Part shown: one piece after another, positions 23,668 to 33,435 of the stretch
How positions within the stretch are numbered: the first letter of the stretch is position 1
How the letters are laid out: each line of letters starts with the position of its first letter
NCBI RefSeq assembly: GCF_902459525.1
Contig: NZ_LR699166.1
Span: forward strand, 2,120,501-2,184,500
Reading direction: 5' to 3'
Origin: Sideroxydans sp. CL21
Lineage (GTDB): Bacteria > Pseudomonadota > Gammaproteobacteria > Burkholderiales > Gallionellaceae
DNA: 64,000 nucleotides
Notes under the pieces: model-generated
What the model saw: the letters and a program-made list of their open reading frames with translations, nothing else
Database searches by the model: none
What the model was told of the DNA's origin: nothing
Position numbers and translations under genes: made by a program

Positions 23668-26600
23668 ATGCTCTCCAAAATTATCGAATGGTCGGCACGC
23701 AACCGCTTCCTGGTATTGCTCGCCACCCTGTTCATCACGCTGGCTGGCATCTATGCTCTGCTCAAAACCCCGCTGGACGCGCTGCCCGACCTGTCCGATG
23801 TGCAGGTGATCGTCTATACCGAGTATCCCGGCCAAGCGCCGCAGGTGGTGGAAGACCAGGTCACCTACCCGCTCACCACGGCCATGCTGTCCGTGCCCAA
23901 ATCCAAGGTCGTGCGCGGCTTCTCGTTCTTCGGGGCCTCCTTCGTGTATGTCATCTTCGAAGACGGCACCGACATCTACTGGGCGCGTTCGCGCGTGCTG
24001 GAATACCTCAACAGCATCGCCGGGCGCATGCCCAACGGCGTGTCGCCGCAACTGGGGCCGGACGCGAGCGGCGTGGGCTGGGTATATCAATATGCCGTTC
24101 TCAGCGACAAACACAATCTCGCCGAGTTGCGCGCCATGCAGGACTGGTATTTGCGCTATCAACTGACCAAGGCGCATGGCGTGGCCGAGGTCGCCTCCGT
24201 CGGCGGCTTCGTGCAGCAATACCAGGTGACGGTCGACCCGGTGAAGCTGCGCGCCTACGGCATACCGTTGAGCAAAGTCTCGCAGGTGATACGCGACTCG
24301 AACCGCGACGTAGGCGGCCGCACGGTGGAAATGGCCGAGACCGAATACATGGTGCGCGGCAAAGGCTATTTGCACGGCAAGAGCGATATCGAGAACCTGG
24401 TGGTGAATGCTCCACGCGGCACACCGGTACTGCTGCGGGATATCGCACATGTTGAACTCGGGCCGGACGAGCGGCGCGGCATCGCCGAACTCAACGGCGA
24501 AGGCGAAGTGGTATCCGGTATCGCCATGGCGCGTTATGGCGAAAACGCGCTGGAGGTCATTCGCAACATCAAGGACAAGATCGCCGAAGTCACGCCAGGA
24601 TTGCCGGAGGGTGTCAGCATTCGGGCGGTGTACGACCGTTCCGAACTGATCCTGCGTGCCATCGCCACGCTCAAGCACACGCTGCTGGAAGAAGGCCTGA
24701 TCGTCGCACTGGTGTGCATGGTATTCCTGATGCATGCCCGCAGCGCACTGGTCGCCATCGTGATGCTGCCCATCGGCGTACTGATGGCCTTCATCGCCAT
24801 GCATGCACTCGGGCTGAACTCGAACATCATGAGCCTGGGAGGGATCGCGATCGCCATCGGCGCGATGGTGGATGCGGCTATCGTGATGATCGAGAATGCG
24901 CACAAGCATCTGGAGAGACTGGCTACTCGTCCCTCCGATCAACCTGAGCCCTCCAATTCCATTCATCCTGAGCCCCCCAATTCCGTTCGTCCTGAGCTCG
25001 TCGAAGGAACGAGCGGCGCGCCGAACGGAATTGTCAGAACCGGTGTTGGATTTGGCGCGGTGGACCGTTCACCCTTCGACGGGCTCAGAGCGAATGGAGG
25101 AAAATTAGGCGACAGCGACAGCGCCCTCTCCCCCAGCCCCTCTCCCGTGAACGTGAGAGGGGAGTCCAATCTGGGTGAGCGTGCCGCCGCCATCCTCGCC
25201 GCCTGCAAGGAAGTCGGCCCCTCCCTCTTCTTCTCGCTGCTCATCATCACCGTGTCGTTCCTGCCGGTGTTCACGCTGGAATCACAGGAAGGCAGGTTGT
25301 TCGCCCCGCTGGCCTATACCAAGACCTTTGCCATGGCAGGCGCAGCCCTGCTCTCGGTCACGCTGGTACCAGTGCTGATGCTGCTGTTCATACGAGGCCG
25401 CATCAGGCCGGAAGCGGATAACCCGCTCAACCGCTGGCTCATCGCAGGCTATCGCCCGCTCATCGCCGCAGTGCTGCAACACAAGAAAACCACCCTCGCC
25501 ATTGCCATCCTCGCATGCCTCATCAGCCTGTATCCCGCAATGAAACTGGGCAGCGAGTTCATGCCGACGCTGAACGAAGGTACTTTGTTCTACATGCCCG
25601 CTTCCCTGCCCGGCATGTCGGTGACCAAAGCGGCCGAATTGCTGCAGACGCAAAACAAGATCATCAAGAGCTTTCCCGAGGTCGCTTCGGTATTCGGCAA
25701 AGCAGGACGCGCGCAGACCGCCACCGACCCGGCACCGATGGAGATGTTCGAGACGGTGATCAACCTCAAACCGCAGGAAGAATGGCGATCCGGCATGACG
25801 ACCGACAAGCTGATCGCCGAGATGGACAAAGCGCTGCAATTTCCCGGTGTGGCGAACTCGTGGACCATGCCGATCAAGGCGCGCATCGACATGCTTTCCA
25901 CCGGTATCCGCACGCCCATCGGCATCAAGGTGTTCGGCAAGAATTTGGACGAGATGGAACGCCTCGCCCGGGAGATCGAGGCCGTGGTGCGCAAGGTGCC
26001 GGGCACGACCAGTGCATTCGCCGAACGCATCACCGGAGGCTTCTATCTCAACATCGAACCGGACAGGCTGGCGCTGGCGCGCTACGGGCTGACGGTGGGC
26101 GAAGTACAGGATGTGATCGCCACGGCACTGGGTGGTGAAACTGTCACCACCACAGTGGAAGGACTGGAACGTTTTGGTGTCAGCGTGCGCTACCCGCGCG
26201 ACCTGCGCAGCACGCCGGAACAGATCGCACGCGAAGTGCTGGTACCGACCGACAATGGCGCGATGATCCCGCTCGGCCAGGTTGCCCGCATCAGCATCAG
26301 CAAGGGCGCGCCCTCCATCCGCACCGAGAACGCCCTGCTCTCCGCCTATATCTACGTGGACATCCGCGACCGCGACATCGGTTCATATGTGGCTGAGGCA
26401 CGCAAGGCGGTGGCGGCACAGGTCAAGTTCCCGCCCGGCTACTACGCGACCTGGAGCGGACAATTCGAGTACATGGAACGCGCCGCCGCGAAGATGAAGA
26501 TCGTGATCCCCATCACGCTGCTCATCATCTTCCTGTTGCTGTACCTGAATTTCAAACGCGTCACGGAATCGCTGGTCGTAATGCTGTCCGTGCCGTTCGC

Positions 26601-27063
26601 GCTCGTCGGTGGCATATGGCTGCTGTGGCTGCTCGATTACAACCTGAGCGTCGCGGTGGCGGTCGGCTTCATCGCGCTGGCGGGCGTGGCGGCGGAGACA
26701 GGTGTTGTGATGCTGATCTATCTTGAGCATGCATGGCAGGAAGTTCGAACGCAGTGCGCCAATGAAGGCAGATCACCGACGGCAAACGACCTGCAGACCG
26801 CCATCATGCACGGTGCAGTAGAACGTGTGCGCCCGAAGATGATGACCGTGGTGGCAATCATGGCGGGACTATTACCTATCCTGTGGGGCACGGGCACAGG
26901 CTCGGAAGTCATGCGCCGCATCGCCGCCCCGATGGTTGGCGGCATGATCTCTTCGGCAGTACTGACACTGCTGGTGATCCCGGCGATCTACGCGCTGATC
27001 AAGCGACGCGAGAGTTCAGCACATTCAGCCGAAACCAGACCGTCTCCGGATGTTCAACACTAA
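23668..27063 (+). CDS. cusA: CusA-type Cu(I)/Ag(I) efflux RND pump
   Basis: This 1131-residue protein is an inner-membrane RND pump of the CusA group. The methionine-bearing segments [14 protein letters not shown] and [13 protein letters not shown] point to monovalent copper or silver rather than zinc/cobalt. Other marks are [20 protein letters not shown] near the start and the acidic transmembrane segment [17 protein letters not shown]. Residues about 419-500 are an extra segment, absent from typical family members, encoded by dispersed repeats. It falls after the AHKHLE helix, a loop position, and the frame is kept. The usual length is about 1045 residues, so the insert explains the excess. 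Confidence 0.94.
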   Translation: MLSKIIEWSARNRFLVLLATLFITLAGIYALLKTPLDALPDLSDVQVIVYTEYPGQAPQVVEDQVTYPLTTAMLSVPKSKVVRGFSFFGASFVYVIFEDGTDIYWARSRVLEYLNSIAGRMPNGVSPQLGPDASGVGWVYQYAVLSDKHNLAELRAMQDWYLRYQLTKAHGVAEVASVGGFVQQYQVTVDPVKLRAYGIPLSKVSQVIRDSNRDVGGRTVEMAETEYMVRGKGYLHGKSDIENLVVNAPRGTPVLLRDIAHVELGPDERRGIAELNGEGEVVSGIAMARYGENALEVIRNIKDKIAEVTPGLPEGVSIRAVYDRSELILRAIATLKHTLLEEGLIVALVCMVFLMHARSALVAIVMLPIGVLMAFIAMHALGLNSNIMSLGGIAIAIGAMVDAAIVMIENAHKHLERLATRPSDQPEPSNSIHPEPPNSVRPELVEGTSGAPNGIVRTGVGFGAVDRSPFDGLRANGGKLGDSDSALSPSPSPVNVRGESNLGERAAAILAACKEVGPSLFFSLLIITVSFLPVFTLESQEGRLFAPLAYTKTFAMAGAALLSVTLVPVLMLLFIRGRIRPEADNPLNRWLIAGYRPLIAAVLQHKKTTLAIAILACLISLYPAMKLGSEFMPTLNEGTLFYMPASLPGMSVTKAAELLQTQNKIIKSFPEVASVFGKAGRAQTATDPAPMEMFETVINLKPQEEWRSGMTTDKLIAEMDKALQFPGVANSWTMPIKARIDMLSTGIRTPIGIKVFGKNLDEMERLAREIEAVVRKVPGTTSAFAERITGGFYLNIEPDRLALARYGLTVGEVQDVIATALGGETVTTTVEGLERFGVSVRYPRDLRSTPEQIAREVLVPTDNGAMIPLGQVARISISKGAPSIRTENALLSAYIYVDIRDRDIGSYVAEARKAVAAQVKFPPGYYATWSGQFEYMERAAAKMKIVIPITLLIIFLLLYLNFKRVTESLVVMLSVPFALVGGIWLLWLLDYNLSVAVAVGFIALAGVAAETGVVMLIYLEHAWQEVRTQCANEGRSPTANDLQTAIMHGAVERVRPKMMTVVAIMAGLLPILWGTGTGSEVMRRIAAPMVGGMISSAVLTLLVIPAIYALIKRRESSAHSAETRPSPDVQH
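24922..25170. repeat. Dispersed-repeat insertion within cusA
   Basis: This in-frame stretch contains TTCGTCCTGAGCTCGTCGAA (from about 24989), two partial copies before it (ATCCTGAGCCC), an inverted partner, TTCGACGGGCTCAGAGCGAA (25076-25095), and a separate hairpin, CCCCTCTCCCGTGAACGTGAGAGGGG (25138-25163). The encoded peptide includes [17 protein letters not shown] and [12 protein letters not shown], peptides characteristic of translated proteobacterial intergenic repeats. Family members join ENAHKHLE to an [11 protein letters not shown]-like segment through a much shorter linker. Confidence 0.8.
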
Positions 27064-27086
27064 ACGTTAATCAGGAGGTGACTGAC

Positions 27087-29489
27087 ATGACGACCAAGAC
27101 TACCGATCCGGTTTGCAAGATGCAGGTCACTGCAGAAGATGGCACCCTGCACGCTGATTACGCGGCCGAACGTTATTACTTTTGTTCGCAGCACTGTCTG
27201 GACAAATTTCAGGCAAACCCGTCTGCCTACCTGAAGCCACAGGCCGCAGCACAGGAACAATCCGCTGCGCTGTATACCTGTCCGATGCATCCGGAAGTTC
27301 GACAAAACGGCCCCGGCAATTGCCCCAAGTGCGGCATGGCGTTGAAGCCCGTGAATCCTGTCGCAACCAGGTCGAATGCCACCGAATACACCTGCCCCAT
27401 GCATCCCGAAATAGTGCGCAACGAACCCGGCAGTTGTCCAAAGTGCGGCATGGCATTGGAACCGCGCGCAGGCCCTTCGGAAGACAACGCCGAATTGAAC
27501 GACATGACTCGCCGCTTCAAGGCAAGCATCGTACTTGCCTTGCCGGTATTCCTGATGGCAATGACATCCGACCTTGCACCCAAACTCATACCGAGTTCTG
27601 TTTCGATGGCCGTATTGCAGTGGCTTGAATTCGCACTGGCCACCCCGGTAGTGCTTTGGGCGGGCTGGCCGATCTTCCAGCGCGGCTGGGCATCGATCGT
27701 TAACCGCAGCCTCAACATGTTCAGCCTGATCGCGCTCGGCGTCGGCGTGGCGTGGAGCTACAGCGTCGTGGCGATGCTGTTGCCTGGAAGTTTCCCGCCC
27801 TCGATGCACACCATGGGCGGTCTGATACCGGTGTATTTCGAGGCGGCTGCCACGATCATGGCCCTGGTACTGATGGGCCAGGTAATGGAACTGCGCGCGC
27901 GCAGCCAGACCAGCGCCGCGATCAAACTGCTGTTGGGCCTGGCGCCCAAGACTGCACGCATCGTGCGTGCAGACGGCAAAGAAGAAGACATCCCGCTGGA
28001 ACTGGTGCATCCGGGCGATGTACTGCGCGTGCGTCCCGGCGAGAAAGCACCGGTGGACGGTGTAGTACTGGACGGTGCAAGTTCACTGGACGAATCGATG
28101 GTGACCGGCGAATCCATCCCGGTAGAAAAGACAGCCGGCGCGCACCTGATCGGCGCCACAGTGAATGGCACCGGCAGCCTGTTGATGCGTGCCGAACGTG
28201 TGGGTGCCGATACGCTGCTTGCGCAGATCGTGCACATGGTGAGCGAGGCGCAGCGTTCGCGTGCACCTATCCAGCGGCTGGCAGATATTGCTGCCGGATA
28301 TTTTGTTCCGGCAGTGATACTGGCTTCGCTCGCCACGCTGGCGGTATGGGGCATCTGGGGGCCTGAACCTCGCCTGGCGCACGCCATTGTCAACGCGGTG
28401 GCGGTGCTGATCATCGCCTGTCCTTGCGCACTGGGGCTGGCCACACCAATGTCCGTCATGGTCGGTACCGGGCGCGGGGCGCAGGCCGGTGTGTTGATCA
28501 AGAACGCCGAAGCGCTGGAAACCATGGAGAAAGTGAACACGCTGGTGGTGGACAAGACCGGCACCCTGACCGAAGGCAAACCGAGACTGACCTCTGTCAT
28601 TTCCCTCACCGGATTCGACGAAGATGTAGTGCTGCGGCTGGGTGCCAGTCTGGAACGCGCCAGCGAACATCCACTGGCAGCGGCCATCGTGAATGGCGCG
28701 CAGGATAAAGGGCTGGCTCTCGTCGCAGTCGGCGAATTTCGTTCGATCACCGGCAAAGGCGTGATGGGAATCGTTGAAGGTCGGACGGTCGCGTTGGGAA
28801 ATCTCAAATTGCTCGAAGAACTGGGTATTGATGCAGGCGATTTGCCCGCACGTGCGGAAGCACTGCGTAGCGACGGCCAGACCGTGATGCTGCTGGCCAT
28901 CGACGGCAAGGCTGCAGGTCTGGTCGGCGTGGCCGATCCGGTCAAGGAGTCCACGGCGGAAGCGATCCGCGCACTGCATGCGGAAGGTGTGCAGGTCATC
29001 ATGCTCACCGGCGACAACCGCATCACCGCAGAAGCGGTGGCAAAAAAACTGCAAATAGACCGTGTCGAAGCAGAAGTGCTGCCGGAACAGAAATCAGCCG
29101 TTATCAAGCAACTGCAGGCACAAGGTCGCATCGTGGCCATGGCGGGCGACGGCATCAACGATGCCCCGGCACTGGCTCAGGCGCAGGTGGGCATCGCCAT
29201 GGGTACCGGCACCGACGTCGCAATGGAAAGCGCGGGCATCACCCTGATCAAGGGCGACTTGCGCGGCATCGTGCGTGCCTTGCTCTTGAGCCGCGCCACC
29301 ATGCGCAACATTCGGCAGAACCTGTTCTTCGCGTTCATCTACAACATCATTGGCATACCCGTGGCTGCGGGTGTGCTGTATCCGTTCTTCGGCCTGCTGC
29401 TCTCGCCCATCATCGCGGCGGCGGCAATGAGTTTCAGCTCGGTTTCGGTAATTACGAATGCGCTGCGGTTGCGTAGCCTCAAACTTTAG
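27087..29489 (+). CDS. copA: Copper-exporting P1B-type ATPase
   Basis: This 800-residue protein pumps Cu(I) out of the cytoplasm. An N-terminal YHS domain ([19 protein letters not shown]) is followed by two near-identical metal-binding repeats, [20 protein letters not shown] and [20 protein letters not shown], in place of the usual CxxC ferredoxin-like domains. The pump core shows [11 protein letters not shown] near residue 450, phosphorylated Asp in [10 protein letters not shown] near 490, TGDN and [11 protein letters not shown]. The start is the ATG at 27087 after AGGAGGTG; a longer upstream frame exists but overlaps cusA. It follows cusA by 23 bases. Confidence 0.95.
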   Translation: MTTKTTDPVCKMQVTAEDGTLHADYAAERYYFCSQHCLDKFQANPSAYLKPQAAAQEQSAALYTCPMHPEVRQNGPGNCPKCGMALKPVNPVATRSNATEYTCPMHPEIVRNEPGSCPKCGMALEPRAGPSEDNAELNDMTRRFKASIVLALPVFLMAMTSDLAPKLIPSSVSMAVLQWLEFALATPVVLWAGWPIFQRGWASIVNRSLNMFSLIALGVGVAWSYSVVAMLLPGSFPPSMHTMGGLIPVYFEAAATIMALVLMGQVMELRARSQTSAAIKLLLGLAPKTARIVRADGKEEDIPLELVHPGDVLRVRPGEKAPVDGVVLDGASSLDESMVTGESIPVEKTAGAHLIGATVNGTGSLLMRAERVGADTLLAQIVHMVSEAQRSRAPIQRLADIAAGYFVPAVILASLATLAVWGIWGPEPRLAHAIVNAVAVLIIACPCALGLATPMSVMVGTGRGAQAGVLIKNAEALETMEKVNTLVVDKTGTLTEGKPRLTSVISLTGFDEDVVLRLGASLERASEHPLAAAIVNGAQDKGLALVAVGEFRSITGKGVMGIVEGRTVALGNLKLLEELGIDAGDLPARAEALRSDGQTVMLLAIDGKAAGLVGVADPVKESTAEAIRALHAEGVQVIMLTGDNRITAEAVAKKLQIDRVEAEVLPEQKSAVIKQLQAQGRIVAMAGDGINDAPALAQAQVGIAMGTGTDVAMESAGITLIKGDLRGIVRALLLSRATMRNIRQNLFFAFIYNIIGIPVAAGVLYPFFGLLLSPIIAAAAMSFSSVSVITNALRLRSLKL

Positions 29490-29550
29490 CCCGCAAGCAG
29501 AAAAAATTGCTTCCCCTTCAACTTACGCACTCTTCGAAAAGGAATATACG

Positions 29551-29898
29551 ATGAAAACGTTGGCAATCGCATTAGGAATGGCAATCGCAGCAAGCAATGG
29601 AATGGCTCATGCCGAGGATCAAGATCACAACATGTCGCAACATCAGATGTCCATGCAACGTGCTGCCGAACCTGGCAGGCACGAAGGCATCGGCGTGCTG
29701 AAAGCGGTGAATGAGAAAACAGGGAAAGTGCAGATCGCGCATGAAGCCATTGCCGACCTGGGCTGGCCGGCAATGAACATGTGGTTCGCATTGAACTGTC
29801 CATTACCCGGAAATATCCGCGTCGGCGATGCTGTACGCTTTGAATTGATGCAAGACGAAAAGAATCATTGGATGGTGACCGGGATCAATCGCAAATAG
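29551..29898 (+). CDS. cusF: CusF-like periplasmic copper-binding protein
   Basis: This 115-residue protein has a signal peptide ending in MAHAED and a His/Met-rich segment (HNMSQHQMSMQ), then a CusF fold with GVLKAVNEKTGKVQIAHEA and DLGWPAMNMWF. The His, Trp and two Met match the Cu(I)/Ag(I) site of CusF, including the tryptophan that stacks on the metal. It should carry copper to the CusCBA pump. It lies 61 bases after copA. A second CusF domain is fused to CusB, so the locus encodes this carrier twice. Confidence 0.92.
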   Translation: MKTLAIALGMAIAASNGMAHAEDQDHNMSQHQMSMQRAAEPGRHEGIGVLKAVNEKTGKVQIAHEAIADLGWPAMNMWFALNCPLPGNIRVGDAVRFELMQDEKNHWMVTGINRK

Positions 29899-30195
29899 AA
29901 AATGCTTTCAGGCTGTATCTGGAAGATATTTCTTGTAACCAGTCTGATACCAAATTCTTTTGAAAATGTTCCAATACAATTTTTGCACCTCCCGCAATAC
30001 ATCGTATTTAATATATTGTTTTATATATGATTATTTTCATCTTTCCGTCCAGGATTGTTGCCGGACTGATACATTTTGAATTGGGCCGGTTTTCACCTCC
30101 TATTCACCGTTTAGATTGCACATGATCTGCCGAAGATGCTGGCAATGAGACAACCATCTCAGTCGATTGAAATTCCAACATCATATGGAGAAGCC
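29899..30195. other. AT-rich intergenic region
   Basis: This is the longest stretch without a gene (297 bases). It is strongly A+T-rich, with runs such as TTTAATATATTG and TTTATATATGATTATTTTC, unlike the flanking genes. Promoters for the Ser/Thr-rich gene at 30196 are likely here but no single -35/-10 pair stands out. I see no tRNA, hairpin terminator or short gene. Confidence 0.5.
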
Positions 30196-30927
30196 ATGAG
30201 CTCAATTAACAATATCTCAAGTTCAAACTATCTATCCTGGTTGCAACAGACTTCCAATTCAACAAACTCAACCGGCTCTACCCAGCAAGTTGGAGGCACG
30301 GATTCTGACGGCGATAGCGATGGCAGCGGTGCCGCCAGCGGTTCGGGCGGGGTTGGGAAATCGAATTTCATAAATTCCATTGTGCAAGCCCTTGAACAAA
30401 GCCTGTCGAGCAGCTCAGGCACAGCAGCAGCAACATCGGCCACAGGTTCAACAACATCAACCAACGCTACGACATCCGCCAATTCGACGCAGAGCCCCGA
30501 TGCAGCACTACAGACATTCCTGCAGAACCTGTTTGCTTCCATTGGACAAGCCAGTGACGCAAGCACAACCAGCGGGAGTACTTCAGCCAGCGGCACGTCT
30601 GCCACAGGTTCGACTAACCATGTCCATCATGGTCATCGTGGAGGCGGTGCGGAAATGGCCGCGGGAATTCAAAATCTGTTGCAACAACTCAATGCCAGCA
30701 GCCAGAGTACTTCAACCGCTAGCACCAGTACCAGCAGCAGCGGCTCAAGCGCAATCAGCAGCCTGAATTCCAGCTTCCAGAATCTGGTCAGTTCTCTGGA
30801 TGCGAGCCAGGGACAAAACGCATCGGCAGCCAATACCCCCACATTGCAAACCTTCCTGCAAAACCTGATGCAGAACATTGGAAATGTGCAGAACATGAGC
30901 GGATCGGTGATCAGCACACAGGCGTGA
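30196..30927 (+). CDS. Ser/Thr-rich low-complexity protein, unknown
   Basis: This 243-residue protein has no signal peptide or membrane helix. It begins SSINNISSSNYLSWLQQ, then alternates Ser/Thr/Gly/Ala linkers with short amphipathic helices. The helix word LQTFLQNL appears twice, at residues 105-112 and 217-224, each followed by a similar IG-containing tail. Related words are NFINSIVQALEQSL (58-70), IQNLLQQLNAS (159-168) and FQNLVSSLDAS (194-204). A His-rich patch, HVHHGH, lies at 142-147. I recognise no family. The ATG follows GGAGAA and a strong terminator follows the stop, so it is a single-gene unit. A secreted or surface polymer, or a phase-separating protein, are guesses only. Confidence 0.75.
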   Translation: MSSINNISSSNYLSWLQQTSNSTNSTGSTQQVGGTDSDGDSDGSGAASGSGGVGKSNFINSIVQALEQSLSSSSGTAAATSATGSTTSTNATTSANSTQSPDAALQTFLQNLFASIGQASDASTTSGSTSASGTSATGSTNHVHHGHRGGGAEMAAGIQNLLQQLNASSQSTSTASTSTSSSGSSAISSLNSSFQNLVSSLDASQGQNASAANTPTLQTFLQNLMQNIGNVQNMSGSVISTQA

Positions 30928-30957
30928 TATTTACTTTACTGTCTGAGGCATAGGAAG

Positions 30958-30985
30958 CCTGCTCCGGATGGAGCAGGTTTTTTTT
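30958..30985 (+). terminator. Rho-independent terminator after the Ser/Thr-rich gene
   Basis: CCTGCTCC (30958-30965) pairs with GGAGCAGG (30970-30977) around GGAT, followed by eight T residues. It lies 30 bases after the stop at 30927. Confidence 0.9.
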
Positions 30986-31050
30986 GTGGTCATTACTGAA
31001 ACAGCCGAACGACATACCAAAGCGATCGAACCGACTCCGCAGCGCCTGCC

Positions 31051-31572
31051 CTATTGTTTGATATCCCGCCCTGTAACACCCGCAGGAAGGGCGGCCGGCA
31101 AGTATGCGCGGCCGACGAAGTGGCGCGGACGGCCTCCCGATTCAATCACCAGATCCGGGTCGTGCTGGCTGTAGACACGTCGGCCGGCATGCCTGTTTTG
31201 CGCCTGGCGCGCGATCATGGTATCGAAATGCGTTCCCATCAGTTGATGCAGATCGGGCATGAACGGCCCCGACCAGGTAACCGCGAACACCGTGCCCGCC
31301 TTGGACACATATTGCCGGACGCGCGTGCCGGTAGGCAAGATCGTTTCATGCACGGTGTAGCTGCCGCTGGCCGATGGCAGCTGGCTGGCAGCCTGCGCCA
31401 CCTTCATTCGCAAGCGATCCGTCTCGACGCTTGCGGCATCGCCGCCCAGCACTGCACGGGCGGGCGCGGCATAAAAAATCACAGCCAGCATCAGCAGCCC
31501 TGAGAGCGAGCAGTTCAGTGCAGCAGTAGTTGGAGCTTCGGTCATATTTGCAGTGTGCATGCGAGTTAGCAT
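31051..31572 (-). CDS. DUF2844 family exported protein
   Basis: This protein of about 173 residues has a hydrophobic export segment (SGLLMLAVIFYAAPARA) followed by LGGDAASVETDRLRM, the recurrent DUF2844 start, and GTRVRQYVSKAGTVFAVTW in the middle. The function of the family is unknown. The start is uncertain: the ATG at 31572 has AGAGGA close by, while ATGs at 31560, 31545 and 31638 are also in frame. It lies just downstream of the DUF3443 gene on the same strand, a pairing I recall from Burkholderia-type genomes, so the two probably act together at the cell envelope. Confidence 0.8.
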   Translation of the reverse strand: MLTRMHTANMTEAPTTAALNCSLSGLLMLAVIFYAAPARAVLGGDAASVETDRLRMKVAQAASQLPSASGSYTVHETILPTGTRVRQYVSKAGTVFAVTWSGPFMPDLHQLMGTHFDTMIARQAQNRHAGRRVYSQHDPDLVIESGGRPRHFVGRAYLPAALPAGVTGRDIKQ

Positions 31573-31658
31573 TTCATCCTCTGAATCTGTTAACACAATT
31601 ACCTGAAGTAAGTTTCGCCTCCTAGCCAGCAGCTTCAATCAACACGCTGACGCGCCAA

Positions 31659-33167
31659 TCAATAGGCAAAGTAAGGACCAAGACTCCCACCTGCGAATCT
31701 TCCCGAGATCGCTGTATATACAGATCTCCCAAAAAAGAACGGTAATCCCCAATCGAAATAACCGCCAGCCGGACCGCCGATACTTGCGGCAACCACGCTG
31801 GAACCAAGCTGGTCTACACCCACGATATTGAATGGCACCAAAATGCTGGGCAACCCAGTTGCCGCAGCAGTAGTCGCATTCAATGAAAGCGGCGACACTG
31901 CAGGACAGTACGCCCAAGTACTGACGGTACATAAGCGGATGGTCGCATCGTCAAAGAACAAGGCGTTGGAACCACTATCAACAAAGCTCTGAGACGTACT
32001 CACGGTGTTATATGTGGTAATGAAATTTCCATATGGATCGGTTGCATATACGACCGCACTGCCTAACAAATTATTCGTGCTCGTACCTATGCCAAAAGTC
32101 AGCGTGCCACTAAGTGCATTTGCGCCGGACGACGCGAAAGCGGGTAGCTGAATCAGCACACCATTTTTATCGTTCGCAAATGACGCCACGGGGTTCTGCA
32201 CGACCTGCGATTGAGTTACGGCGCTATTCGTGCAACCGGACGCATAGCAGGTGTAATAGGTTGCAGGTACGGCCTGCGAAAGGCAGAGATCGCAATCGTT
32301 GATAAACAATCCGACGCCCAGTATTCCGTTCGCACCCAGCGCGTCCTGAGTGATCTGTATGGCGCCGGTATTGGAACAATCGGCAGGAACCGCGGTCACC
32401 CCTCCAGGCTGGGCACCTATGTTCTGAATGGGAACGTTGCTCGCCACTTCCCCTCCGAGATAGATGTCAGCGAGAACAACTGAGCCCCACGTTACGCCGA
32501 TTCCAAAGGTCGTACATTCGCCCATCGCCGGGCCACCACTTGTATTGGCTGACGGCAAGTTAAGGTTGGAATACAACACGGAATTGAGCAACCGCAATCC
32601 GGTCGAGCCCGTATCCAGCTGCACGTGATCAATGGTCTGGCACGCTGGCGTCACTCCGGATGAATTGGGAGGGCAAACCGTGACAGATACATAAGGCACG
32701 TTGATCTGCCTAGTTGCGATTCCAGGCGGGCCCGCATCCAGCGTGATGGGGATGTGGTTTATGCCGGTCACTGAGGGAACGGGTACAAGTGTGCCGATGC
32801 CCGCATTCTGAATGCAAGTGACTGCAACGAGGATGGCGGCATTGGGAATAACACCGCTGGAATTCGAGGTGACCGTGCAGGTCGCGCCTGCAGGCTGGGT
32901 CGATACCGTAATCGCGTAGGGCAAACCTCTGGAATAAACGCCGTTGAAGCTGGAAGTGCCATTGGCGGAAACGGTCAGGTTATTGCCTCCGTTGTTTTGC
33001 AGAACCACCGAAGTATTTGCCGGCAAACCGATCACGCTCACACTGATATTGCCCTGGCCTGATATCGTCTGGCTGGAACCTCCGCCGCATCCCGTCATCA
33101 CTGCGACAACCGCAATCCACAGCGCAAAAGTCCGGGCGCAAATAAATGACTGTCTTTTACTGAACAT
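31659..33167 (-). CDS. DUF3443 family lipoprotein
   Basis: This 502-residue protein has a lipoprotein signal: a hydrophobic stretch ending VMTGCGGG, with the cysteine for lipid attachment. A Ser/Gly/Asn-rich domain follows, then the DUF3443 core with INVPYVSVTVCPP, TIDHVQLDTGSTGLRLL, and a late FVDSGSNALFFDD. The two DTGS/DSGS words recall aspartic-protease active sites (D-T/S-G), set about 230 residues apart as in pepsin-like folds, but activity is unproven. It is the first gene of a pair with the DUF2844 gene. Confidence 0.85.
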   Translation of the reverse strand: MFSKRQSFICARTFALWIAVVAVMTGCGGGSSQTISGQGNISVSVIGLPANTSVVLQNNGGNNLTVSANGTSSFNGVYSRGLPYAITVSTQPAGATCTVTSNSSGVIPNAAILVAVTCIQNAGIGTLVPVPSVTGINHIPITLDAGPPGIATRQINVPYVSVTVCPPNSSGVTPACQTIDHVQLDTGSTGLRLLNSVLYSNLNLPSANTSGGPAMGECTTFGIGVTWGSVVLADIYLGGEVASNVPIQNIGAQPGGVTAVPADCSNTGAIQITQDALGANGILGVGLFINDCDLCLSQAVPATYYTCYASGCTNSAVTQSQVVQNPVASFANDKNGVLIQLPAFASSGANALSGTLTFGIGTSTNNLLGSAVVYATDPYGNFITTYNTVSTSQSFVDSGSNALFFDDATIRLCTVSTWAYCPAVSPLSLNATTAAATGLPSILVPFNIVGVDQLGSSVVAASIGGPAGGYFDWGLPFFFGRSVYTAISGRFAGGSLGPYFAY

Positions 33168-33364
33168 ACGCTACTCAGCCCTCTTCAAGCCGGTGTGCCC
33201 ATCATCCCACCCGGATGAAATTCGAATATTTAACCTGTCTTTGTTTGATCACATACGACCTGGAAGTTCCGCAATATTTTTATGAAAATCAGATGCGCAG
33301 AATTCAGATGGATGACTGCAAAACGAATTGGCGCAATGCGTTAACGTCCAACAAGGAACAGGGA

Positions 33365-33383
33365 AGCGGCAACACTTGCCGCT
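33365..33383. terminator. Hairpin between DUF3443 and quinone oxidoreductase genes
   Basis: AGCGGCAA and TTGCCGCT form a perfect eight-base stem with a three-base loop. On the minus strand it lies 53 bases past the quinone oxidoreductase stop and is followed by TCCCTGTTCC rather than a T run, so it is a weak terminator candidate at best. Confidence 0.35.
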
Positions 33384-33435
33384 CCTGATAAAGCATACTG
33401 CAACGGGACATTTTATTGGATGAAAATTGAAACGC

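Noticed and set aside
23632-24966. Minus-strand open frame of 444 codons opposite cusA
   Set aside because: It is antisense to the conserved pump and rich in His, Asp and Arg, as expected for a shadow.
27758-29158. Minus-strand open frame of 466 codons opposite copA
   Set aside because: It is Ser/Pro/Thr-rich antisense of the ATPase with no motif; the copA motifs on the plus strand are complete.
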